The notes under the pieces: model-generated | What the model was told of the DNA's origin: nothing | Database searches by the model: none | The model's input: the letters and a program-made list of their open reading frames with translations, nothing else | Position numbers and translations under genes: made by a program | NCBI GenBank assembly: GCA_963644855.1 | Contig: CAVIQL010000006.1 | Location: forward strand, 34,281-98,280 | From: UBA6398 sp963644855 | Lineage (GTDB): Bacteria; Bacteroidota; Bacteroidia; Bacteroidales; Bacteroidaceae | Direction: 5' to 3' | Length of the DNA stretch: 64,000 nucleotides | Shown here: one piece after another, positions 52,838 to 60,508 of the stretch | Position numbering within the stretch: position 1 is the first letter of the stretch | Layout: the number at the start of each line of letters is the position of its first letter

Positions 52838-53512
52838 ATGGAGCAAAAGGAAAGATATATACCTCCTTATATTAAATGGAACGATGATGTGAACAATCCG
52901 AGGTTTATACCCGACGGTATGAACGAAATGGAGCGCATCACAAAACGTTTTGTTGACTTCTTTGTGGCGCTTGGGTGCTTGGTGTTTTTTTCGCCTCTGT
53001 TCTTGATTTGCTACATACTCGTAAAGCGCGAAGATGGAGGTCCGGCAATTTTCAAACAAGAACGTATAGGCAGATTTGGACGCCCGTTTATGATTTATAA
53101 GTTCCGCAGCATGCGAATAGATGCCGAAAAAGACGGCCCGCAACTCTTTGGACACGAAAAAGACAGCCGCATGACAAAAATAGGACGCTTTTTGCGCGAT
53201 CACCACCTTGACGAATTGCCCCAACTATGGAATGTGGTGAAAGGAGATATGGCTTTTATCGGTCCGCGGCCCGAACGAAAATATTTTATTGACCAGATTG
53301 TAAAGCACGATCCGCGTTACATTTATCTTTATCAGATTCGCCCGGGCGTAACGTCCTATGCCACGCTCTACAATGGCTATACCGATACAATGGAAAAGAT
53401 GCTAAAACGTCTCGACCTTGACCTTTTTTATCTGGAACACCGTAGCTGGTGGTTTGATGCAAAGATATTGGTGAAGACATTCATTAATATCTTGTTTGGA
53501 AAGATTTTCTGA
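52838..53512 (+). CDS. Initiating sugar transferase (polyprenyl-phosphate), copy 1
   Basis: A 224-residue phosphoglycosyltransferase that attaches the first sugar phosphate to undecaprenyl phosphate, starting the repeat unit. One membrane segment (about 38-60) precedes the core: KREDGGPAIFKQERIGRFGRPFMIYKFRSMR, DELPQLWNVVKGDMAFIGPRPE with the catalytic Asp-Glu, and IRPGVTSYATLYNG. It is a short single-anchor form without the N-terminal membrane domain of WcaJ. ATG 52838 is chosen over GTG 52826. Copy 2 follows 139 bp later. Confidence 0.92.
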   Translation: MEQKERYIPPYIKWNDDVNNPRFIPDGMNEMERITKRFVDFFVALGCLVFFSPLFLICYILVKREDGGPAIFKQERIGRFGRPFMIYKFRSMRIDAEKDGPQLFGHEKDSRMTKIGRFLRDHHLDELPQLWNVVKGDMAFIGPRPERKYFIDQIVKHDPRYIYLYQIRPGVTSYATLYNGYTDTMEKMLKRLDLDLFYLEHRSWWFDAKILVKTFINILFGKIF

Positions 53513-53651
53513 GCATCGCTTTGCCTATTTTTCCCCCGCATATCTCTTATCATAAAAACAAATCCGCGGAAAGTTGAAAATAATTGTGAACAGAGTATAA
53601 TAAACCCGCATGGTGTAGCGTTATCATAGTAACCAATGAGAACGGAAACTT

Positions 53652-54320
53652 ATGATGACTAACCATACTACCGAATATTTGCAATCAATATCCCTGCTTA
53701 GAGGAGAAGACTACGTTGAAGACGGAATGACCGAGGCTGGACGCGATTTCAAAAGGTGCGTTGATTTTTGCGTGGCGCTCGTGTGCTTGATAATATTCTC
53801 TCCGCTTTTTATGATATGCTATCTGCTTGTGAAACGCGAGGACGGAGGGCCTGCCATATACAAGCAAGAACGTATAGGTCTTCACGGCCGACCATTCTTT
53901 ATCTATAAGTTTCGTAGCATGAAGATTAACGCCGAAAGCGAAGGCCCACAACTCACAGCCACAGAGGACGACAGTCGGCTCACAAAGGTTGGACGTTTTT
54001 TGAGAAGCCACCATCTCGACGAATTGCCCCAACTCTACAATGTGTTGATAGGAGATATGGCATTTGTAGGCCCGCGTCCCGAACGCGAGTTTTATATCAA
54101 GCAAATCATGCAGCACGACCCGCGTTATCAAAACCTTTACCAAATTCGTCCGGGCGTTACATCGTATGCTACACTCTACAACGGCTATACCGATACAATG
54201 GAAAAAATGCTCAAACGCCTTGACCTTGATCTTTACTACTTGAAACATCGCAGCGGGTGGTTTGACGCCAAAATATTGTTTATGACTTTCATAAGCATAG
54301 TGTTTGGAAAGAAGTTTTAA
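53652..54320 (+). CDS. Initiating sugar transferase (polyprenyl-phosphate), copy 2
   Basis: A 222-residue paralogue of the preceding protein with the same membrane segment and core motifs (KREDGGPAIYKQERIG, YKFRSMKI, DELPQLYNVLIGDMAFVGPRPE, IRPGVTSYATLYNG). Most positions are identical, including a long run near the C terminus; the N termini differ. It looks like a tandem duplication. Both copies keep the catalytic residues, so each may still start a polysaccharide, perhaps with different sugars. Start ATG 53652 or 53655. Confidence 0.92.
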   Translation: MMTNHTTEYLQSISLLRGEDYVEDGMTEAGRDFKRCVDFCVALVCLIIFSPLFMICYLLVKREDGGPAIYKQERIGLHGRPFFIYKFRSMKINAESEGPQLTATEDDSRLTKVGRFLRSHHLDELPQLYNVLIGDMAFVGPRPEREFYIKQIMQHDPRYQNLYQIRPGVTSYATLYNGYTDTMEKMLKRLDLDLYYLKHRSGWFDAKILFMTFISIVFGKKF

Positions 54321-54363
54321 AGCACAGATATAATAAATTCGGGCATACCGATTTTAGTAAAAA

Positions 54364-54408
54364 GCCTTGCCATAAAAACATGACAATAAAGATGTTTTAC
54401 GGCAAGGC
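54364..54408. terminator. Long hairpin after the exopolysaccharide locus
   Basis: GCCTTGCCATAAAAACAT (54364-54381) pairs with ATGTTTTACGGCAAGGC (54392-54408) with few mismatches. No long T run follows, so termination strength is uncertain; it overlaps the repeat arm AAGGCAT. Confidence 0.5.
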
Positions 54409-54410
54409 AT

Positions 54411-54454
54411 CTAATTTTAATTTCAAGCCTTGAAATTAAAATTAGGTCGGACCT
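54411..54454. repeat. Perfect 35-bp palindrome and AGGTCGGACCT palindrome
   Basis: Positions 54411-54445 form a perfect palindrome: two 17-bp arms around a single central C (arms CTAATTTTAATTTCAAG and its complement). It is followed by the perfect AGGTCGGACCT palindrome (54444-54454) and CTCGTTTTTACGATATTC. A type II repeat copy. The remainder of 54455-54640 shows nothing that I recognise. Confidence 0.8.
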
Positions 54455-54646
54455 CGTTTTTACGATATTCAATGTCGTTTACGCGGCATACTTTCGTGTG
54501 TGAAAGATATCACATTGTTTAGGAAATAAGGAGCGTTGCCGTTCACGCAAAATTCCATGTGGCAAACACCGAGAGCGATGTAGCATGAATGGGAACCGCG
54601 CCTAATTTTTGGGGCGGCTGATTGCGCTTCGCTATAAAAAATGCTT

Positions 54647-54654
54647 TATCTTTG
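54647..54654 (+). promoter_or_regulatory. -7 promoter box of sbcDC
   Basis: TATCTTTG matches TAnnTTTG, with TTGCG about 22 bp upstream as a weak -33 element, 85 bp before the sbcD start. Confidence 0.55.
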
Positions 54655-54738
54655 TATGTTAATCGTGCGGCGTGTATCGAGCCTTAATCGGGGCCTATTG
54701 TGCGTGGCATGCGTTTCATTTCAACGAAACAAAAGAAC

Positions 54739-55983
54739 ATGAAGATTATACATACTGCCGACTGGCATATCGGCAATACTTTCTACGGATTTGACCGCGC
54801 GGACGAGCACCGCCATTTTTTCAACTTTCTTCTCGAGCAAATTGGGGAGCACAATGCCGATGCCCTTGTGGTATCGGGCGATGTGTTTGACAATCCCAAT
54901 CCATCGGCCGAGGCACAACGCATCTACTACGACTTTCTGAGTAGCGCCGTGAAGCTCTATCCCGGGTTTCAGATAGTGGTAATTGCCGGCAATCACGACA
55001 GTGCGGCGCGTCTTGAGGCTTCTGCCCCTGTGCTCGAAGGTTTGGGAATATTCGTGCGCGGCTGTGTGCATACCGACAACAAGGATAATCCCGATTTCAG
55101 CCAACTTATTATCCCGCTCCACTCACGCAGTAATGCCGAAGACACAGTAGTGTGTGTCGCTGTGCCGTTTCTGCGCGCTGCCGACCTGCCCAAGGAAGAC
55201 AGTTTCAGCAAGAGCATGGGAAAATTCTTTAAGAATATCATTGGCGAGGCACGCAAGCAATACGGCAAACGCCAGCGCATTATTCTTGCGGCACATTTCT
55301 ATGCCACCGGCAGTGAGATAAGCAACGAAGACCATAGCGAACGCATTATAATAGGGGGTGAGGAAAATGTGGACGCTTCAAAATTTTGCGAAGACCTGAG
55401 CTACGTGGCTCTTGGGCATATACATAAAGCACAACGTGTGGCTGGATTCGAATACGCACGCTATTCAGGCTCGGCACTGCCCATGTCGTTTGGCGAACGA
55501 GGCTACAAACACGGCGTAAATGTAGTAAACATCGACACTGAAGGCAATGTTACGCTAAATCCCGTGGAATATAAGCCGCTCAAAAGCCTGCTAACAATTC
55601 CGCAAAGCGGCACAGCAACCCCTTCGCAAGCTATTGCCGCTGCAGAATCTTTGGGAAAAGCCGGGAAAAACGCATCGCTCAATTGGCCATACGTGGAAAT
55701 TCGCCTGAGCGAAGAACCCGATTCCACAACAATGCACTCCATAAAAGAAAGCTACGCCAACCGCGCCGCACTGCTCTGTATCGTAAGAAATCCAAGCAGT
55801 ATGGGCAGCAATATGCAGGCAATCGAAGCACAGACAGAGGAACAGTTGCAACAACTCGACCCTCTGAATCTGGCGAAAAACGAATTTAGTAAACGCTACA
55901 ACGGTGCAGATATGCCGCAAGAACTCATTGACAAATTCAACACCGCGAAGAAAATCGCCGAAGAACGCGAGGTGGAGCAATAA
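54739..55983 (+). CDS. sbcD: Exonuclease SbcD (Mre11-type) subunit
   Basis: A 414-residue metallophosphoesterase that, with SbcC, cleaves hairpins and protein-blocked DNA ends. Metal-binding motifs are in order: HTADWHIGN, SGDVFDNPNPS, AGNHDSAARLE, LAAHFYATGSE and LGHIHKAQRV. The start at 54739 (MKIIHTADW) is chosen over an upstream GTG at 54700 because the family motif begins there. It precedes sbcC by 12 bp. Activity on palindromic DNA is of interest because this genome carries many palindromic repeats. Confidence 0.95.
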   Translation: MKIIHTADWHIGNTFYGFDRADEHRHFFNFLLEQIGEHNADALVVSGDVFDNPNPSAEAQRIYYDFLSSAVKLYPGFQIVVIAGNHDSAARLEASAPVLEGLGIFVRGCVHTDNKDNPDFSQLIIPLHSRSNAEDTVVCVAVPFLRAADLPKEDSFSKSMGKFFKNIIGEARKQYGKRQRIILAAHFYATGSEISNEDHSERIIIGGEENVDASKFCEDLSYVALGHIHKAQRVAGFEYARYSGSALPMSFGERGYKHGVNVVNIDTEGNVTLNPVEYKPLKSLLTIPQSGTATPSQAIAAAESLGKAGKNASLNWPYVEIRLSEEPDSTTMHSIKESYANRAALLCIVRNPSSMGSNMQAIEAQTEEQLQQLDPLNLAKNEFSKRYNGADMPQELIDKFNTAKKIAEEREVEQ

Positions 55984-55995
55984 AGCCCTTTTGAC

Positions 55996-58900
55996 ATGTA
56001 TATACGCAAGATAATCATAAACAATATCACTTCGCTCAAAGGCGAACACGTGATAGATTTCACACAAGAACCACTACGTTCCGCCGATCTCTTTGCAATA
56101 ACCGGCGACACGGGAGCTGGCAAATCCACAATACTCGACTGCGTTTGCCTTGCACTATACAACCGCGCGCCACGTTTTGCTTTGCGCGAAAGAAATAGCG
56201 GCAACGTTGCCACAACTACCAACACTCCACAAAACAACAGGCTTCATGGTTACGACACACGCAATGTGTTGCGACGCGGAGAGAGTGAAGGCTCGTGCGC
56301 AGTGGAATTCCTCACACAAGAAGGCACGTTCATAGCTACGTGGAGCGTGAGAGTGAAACGCACAGGTACTTTCGACAGCGTTACACGAAGCCTCATGCAA
56401 ACAACTCCAAGGAAACGTACATTCGATCCGCGAGAAGTGCAAGAAAATATCCAACGTCTTGTGGGGCTCGACTATGAACAATTCACCCGCACCGTAATTC
56501 TTGCACAAAACAGTTTTGCCAATTTTTTGCGCGCACGCCGAGACGAAAAATCAAAACTGCTCGAAAAAATCACAGGAACGGAAATCTACAACCATATATC
56601 AACTGTGGTTTACCAGCAAAACCAAGTGGCACAAGACGATTGCCGGGAAAAACAAACCGAATATGATTTCCACAAAAAAGAAGTGCTTGACGAAACATCA
56701 CTAACCGAGTGCGAAAACCACAAAAACCTTGTAGAATCGCAACTCGAGCATTATACGCAGCGCATAGAGTATCTAAAAAAACAACTTGTGTGGTATGACA
56801 CATACGAAGAACTCGAAGCAAAAACCGCGGCGGCTACCGAAGCATACAACAACGCCAACCGCGCAAGCGTAAGCATGACTCAAAAACGCGAAAAGCTACA
56901 ACGTTACGACGATGTGGCAGAAATTCGCGACAAAGTGATTTCTGTGCAAATCAACGAGGCAAAAATTTCCGACAGTCAGCGACAAATCGATGCTCTTTCC
57001 AAAGAGGAAGCCGAAAAGAAAGGGGAAAAATCATCTGCCACGGCATTTCTCGACGAAGCAAAGGTGGAATTTTCAAAATACGAAAGTTCCCTGCGCCAAC
57101 AAGAACCGTTCTTCAAAAAAGCCCACGAGGTATTGCGTGAAATTGCTATATCCGAAAATACAAAGAAAGAGAAAAACGCAGATTTAGAACAGCTCCGCAA
57201 AGACATAATAGAGATTGACAACAAAATAAAAACTTGCGAAGCGGCACTGAAATCCTATGACGAACAATCGGGAAACTACAAAAACATATTGCAATCCCTT
57301 ATGCCCCACCAGGCAATGCTCGATCAATATGGCTTAGTGCTTGAAAAAATCAGATCATATGGCAGTTTGCTTTCCGAGTCTGACACAATGAAAAAAAGAC
57401 AGGAAACGCTGAACACAGAACTTGAGACGCTGAAAAATGCACTCGAGAAAATTGAAAGCGAAATCGATGCTTTTTTGCAGAAAAAGGAAACTCTCGAAAA
57501 AAATCGCACACAACTGCAAAACAGTATACTTGGTGTTGACAACAATATGCTGCAGAAAAGCTACAACGAAGCTTTCACACAACGCGCAAACCTACAAGGG
57601 GCGCGCAGGCTTTGGGATTCGTTGTCGGCAGAATATAATGAGTACGACAAAAACGAGAGCCAGATTTCCAGCATCAGCATCACGATAGAAAATCGCAAGA
57701 ACCAATTGCACGATCTCGAACTTGAAACAACCAAGTGCAAGCAAATCTACGAAATACACGAGAAGTATTTCAACATGGGTCAGGCAGACAATATCAAGGA
57801 ATTGAGAAGAAATCTGCAAGAGGGCGAACCGTGCCCCGTATGCGGCGCAACACACCACCCATATCATAGCGAATCGGAACAACGTTTGAACGAAGTGGTG
57901 AGCAATGCGGAACGCGCACGCGACGAAGCCCGCGAAAAATATAATGCAAGCGAAGAAAAGTTCAGCAACTTGAAAAGCATGCAAAGTTCCGACGCTGAAA
58001 AATATCGCAGCCTCATCGAAAAACGCACCGAAATAGGAAACAGAATAACGCGAGACCGCAAGGACTGGGAACAATACGCCACACTCGACAATACATTTGC
58101 CGACAGTTCTGACAACGTGAATGCCGATGCGCGAAGAGTAATGATTGTAATGTTGCTCGAGAATGCTGACAAAATGGTAACCGACACTCAAAAACGCTTG
58201 GAGGAATATGGACGATGCCACGCTGAGATTGAGCGATGCACAGCCGAGATTGAACTGTTGACAAACAGTATTGCCGAACTGCAAAAGAAACGTTCCGACA
58301 TTTTGATGAACATTGGCGTGGGCGAAGGCAATCTTGCCACAATTGCAGAGAACATTCACACTAATTCCGACAATGCCCACGAAATTTACCTTGACTTGGA
58401 AAAACTGCTTACGGTTGCTGATTGGCGACAACTTATTCGTAGCGACCAGAAGTTGCTTCGCGAGAAGATTTCGGAGTTTTACAACCGTTGGAAAGAGTGT
58501 AACGCCGCGCTGCAAAAGATACAAGAGAACAAGGGAGAGGTTGAAACCGACATCAAGATGCTCGAAACCAATCTTCAAAAGAACAATAGTGCGATGATGG
58601 AGCTTTCCACACGAATTGAAGAGATTGATAATATTATTTCATCGAGCCGAAACGATATCTACAAGATGTTTGGCGACGAAGATCCCGTAAAGCAGGAGGA
58701 ATACCTTCGCAATAAACTCGAACAGGCGCGCAAGAATGTTGTTGAGAGGACAGATGCGCTACACAAGGCGGAACAATCGCTTGGCGCTATCAGTGCGCAG
58801 TGCATGCAGATGAAAGAAGAGCGCAAGCGTTTGGAGCAAGAGCGATTGAACATGAGCACTCAAATCGACACTTGGATTTCTGCGTTCAATCAAAACCATT

Positions 58901-59754
58901 CTTCGGTGCAATACAGCGAACTTGTTGAGATTTTCAACTCAAACTGCGATTGGAATACCATGCGTGCTGAACTCAAGAAGGTAGAAAACGATTTCGTGCT
59001 GGCTGGTGAGAGAATGACTGCGGCTCAGGCTGCGCTCAACAACTGGCAGTCGCGTCCGGAACACCCTGACCGCGCCACCGAAACGCGCCAATACATTTCT
59101 TCGTGCATAGATTCCTTTGTAATGAAAAAGAAAGAAGCCGACAATATGCTCGATGAGGTGAAGCACAAACTGCAAAACCATAAAACGAGCCTTGAAAAAA
59201 TGGCGCAAATCAAACCTTCGCTCAACGAGTTGCAGAAAAATGCGCAGGAATGGGCTAAACTAAACGACCTTATAGGCTCGGCAAACGGAATGGTATTCAG
59301 CAGAATTGCACAAAACACCACGCTGCAACTCCTTGTGGGCTATGCCAACGCACAACTCGCAATGTTCTCGCCACGATATCGTTTGCGCAAGACCGAAGAT
59401 ACGCTCGACCTCGAAATCATAGACCAATACATGGGCGAGGAACACCGTCCGGTGGCAAGCCTCTCGGGCGGCGAAACATTCATAGTAAGCCTTGCGCTCG
59501 CACTCGCTCTTGCCTCGCTTTCAAACAAGCGAATAACCATCGGCAGTCTCTTTATCGACGAAGGTTTCGGCAATCTCGACAACGCCAGTCTCGACATGGT
59601 GATACACGCATTGGGCAACCTCAACGCCCAAGGGCGAAAAGTGGGAATAATAAGCCACACGCAGCAAATACGCGAGAATATTTTCCCACAAATACAGGTT
59701 GTGCGCAAAAACACTGCCGACAGTCAAAGCACCATACGCATAGCCTCGTTCTAA
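55996..59754 (+). CDS. sbcC: Exonuclease SbcC (Rad50-type) ATPase subunit
   Basis: A 1252-residue SMC-like ATPase. Walker A GDTGAGKST (residues 37-45), two long coiled coils (about 200-560 and 660-1090) meeting at the zinc hook CPVCGA (from residue 613), then the ABC signature LSGGETFIVSLALALALA and Walker B LFIDEGFGNLD near the C terminus, all complete. It clamps DNA and drives SbcD cleavage. Longer than Escherichia coli SbcC because of the coiled coils, common in this phylum. Confidence 0.95.
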   Translation: MYIRKIIINNITSLKGEHVIDFTQEPLRSADLFAITGDTGAGKSTILDCVCLALYNRAPRFALRERNSGNVATTTNTPQNNRLHGYDTRNVLRRGESEGSCAVEFLTQEGTFIATWSVRVKRTGTFDSVTRSLMQTTPRKRTFDPREVQENIQRLVGLDYEQFTRTVILAQNSFANFLRARRDEKSKLLEKITGTEIYNHISTVVYQQNQVAQDDCREKQTEYDFHKKEVLDETSLTECENHKNLVESQLEHYTQRIEYLKKQLVWYDTYEELEAKTAAATEAYNNANRASVSMTQKREKLQRYDDVAEIRDKVISVQINEAKISDSQRQIDALSKEEAEKKGEKSSATAFLDEAKVEFSKYESSLRQQEPFFKKAHEVLREIAISENTKKEKNADLEQLRKDIIEIDNKIKTCEAALKSYDEQSGNYKNILQSLMPHQAMLDQYGLVLEKIRSYGSLLSESDTMKKRQETLNTELETLKNALEKIESEIDAFLQKKETLEKNRTQLQNSILGVDNNMLQKSYNEAFTQRANLQGARRLWDSLSAEYNEYDKNESQISSISITIENRKNQLHDLELETTKCKQIYEIHEKYFNMGQADNIKELRRNLQEGEPCPVCGATHHPYHSESEQRLNEVVSNAERARDEAREKYNASEEKFSNLKSMQSSDAEKYRSLIEKRTEIGNRITRDRKDWEQYATLDNTFADSSDNVNADARRVMIVMLLENADKMVTDTQKRLEEYGRCHAEIERCTAEIELLTNSIAELQKKRSDILMNIGVGEGNLATIAENIHTNSDNAHEIYLDLEKLLTVADWRQLIRSDQKLLREKISEFYNRWKECNAALQKIQENKGEVETDIKMLETNLQKNNSAMMELSTRIEEIDNIISSSRNDIYKMFGDEDPVKQEEYLRNKLEQARKNVVERTDALHKAEQSLGAISAQCMQMKEERKRLEQERLNMSTQIDTWISAFNQNHSSVQYSELVEIFNSNCDWNTMRAELKKVENDFVLAGERMTAAQAALNNWQSRPEHPDRATETRQYISSCIDSFVMKKKEADNMLDEVKHKLQNHKTSLEKMAQIKPSLNELQKNAQEWAKLNDLIGSANGMVFSRIAQNTTLQLLVGYANAQLAMFSPRYRLRKTEDTLDLEIIDQYMGEEHRPVASLSGGETFIVSLALALALASLSNKRITIGSLFIDEGFGNLDNASLDMVIHALGNLNAQGRKVGIISHTQQIRENIFPQIQVVRKNTADSQSTIRIASF

Positions 59755-59780
59755 ACATTAAAATCCCCGAAAAAAAGACA

Positions 59781-59872
59781 AGGCATATCGTAAAAACAAT
59801 ATCGGATATTATTTAAACAATATCCGACATTATTTAAAAAATATCGGACATTATTTTTTCAATATACCATAT
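59781..59872. repeat. 21-bp palindromic array L (3 units) abutting rdgB
   Basis: The left arm AAGGCATATCGTAAAAAC (59780-59797) is followed by units at 59798, 59819 and 59840, exactly 21 bp apart, then ATTTTTTCAATATACCAT. The end lies about 5 bp before the rdgB start codon, so the element forms the whole leader of rdgB. Confidence 0.88.
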
Positions 59873-59876
59873 CAGA

Positions 59877-60461
59877 ATGAAGAAACTCGTTTTCGCAACA
59901 AACAACCCGCATAAGCTCGACGAAATACGCAGCATTCTCGGCTCAAAAATCGAGATATTAAGTTTGAAAGACATAAATTGCAACGCCGATATACCCGAGA
60001 CGGCTTCTACTCTCGAAGGCAATGCACTCATCAAGGCACGCTACGTTTATGACAACTACAAACTCGACTGTTTTGCCGACGACACAGGGCTCGAAGTCGA
60101 AGCCTTGAACGGACTTCCCGGCGTTCACACCGCACGCTATGCCTACCCCGACCGCCACGATCCCGAAGCCAATATGCTAAAACTACTCGATGCATTAAAA
60201 GAAAAAAACAATCGCAATGCAAGATTTCGCACTGTTATTGCGTTAATAGAGAAAGGCGAAGAACATCTGTTTGAAGGAACCGTTGATGGCGTTATCTCAC
60301 ACACCAAAAGCGGCAACCAAGGATTTGGATACGATCCCATATTCGTTCCACAAGGACAACAGCAAACCTTTGCCGAACTCGGCGAGGAAATAAAAAACTC
60401 CATGAGCCACCGCGCCCGTGCAGCACAAAAACTCGCCCAATACCTCGCCGAAAACAACTGA
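59877..60461 (+). CDS. rdgB: Non-canonical purine NTP pyrophosphatase (RdgB/HAM1)
   Basis: A 194-residue house-cleaning enzyme that hydrolyses ITP, dITP and XTP to monophosphates, keeping deaminated purines out of DNA and RNA. Motifs: VFATNNPHKLDEIRSIL, CFADDTGLEVEALNGLPGVHTARYA, and FGYDPIFVPQGQQQTFAELGEEIKNSMSHRARA. The length is normal. The leader consists of repeat array L. It precedes the PorZ-like gene by 47 bp. Confidence 0.96.
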   Translation: MKKLVFATNNPHKLDEIRSILGSKIEILSLKDINCNADIPETASTLEGNALIKARYVYDNYKLDCFADDTGLEVEALNGLPGVHTARYAYPDRHDPEANMLKLLDALKEKNNRNARFRTVIALIEKGEEHLFEGTVDGVISHTKSGNQGFGYDPIFVPQGQQQTFAELGEEIKNSMSHRARAAQKLAQYLAENN

Positions 60462-60508
60462 CAACCAACACGCGCGAGGCATATTGACAAACAAAAACAA
60501 CCCTGACA

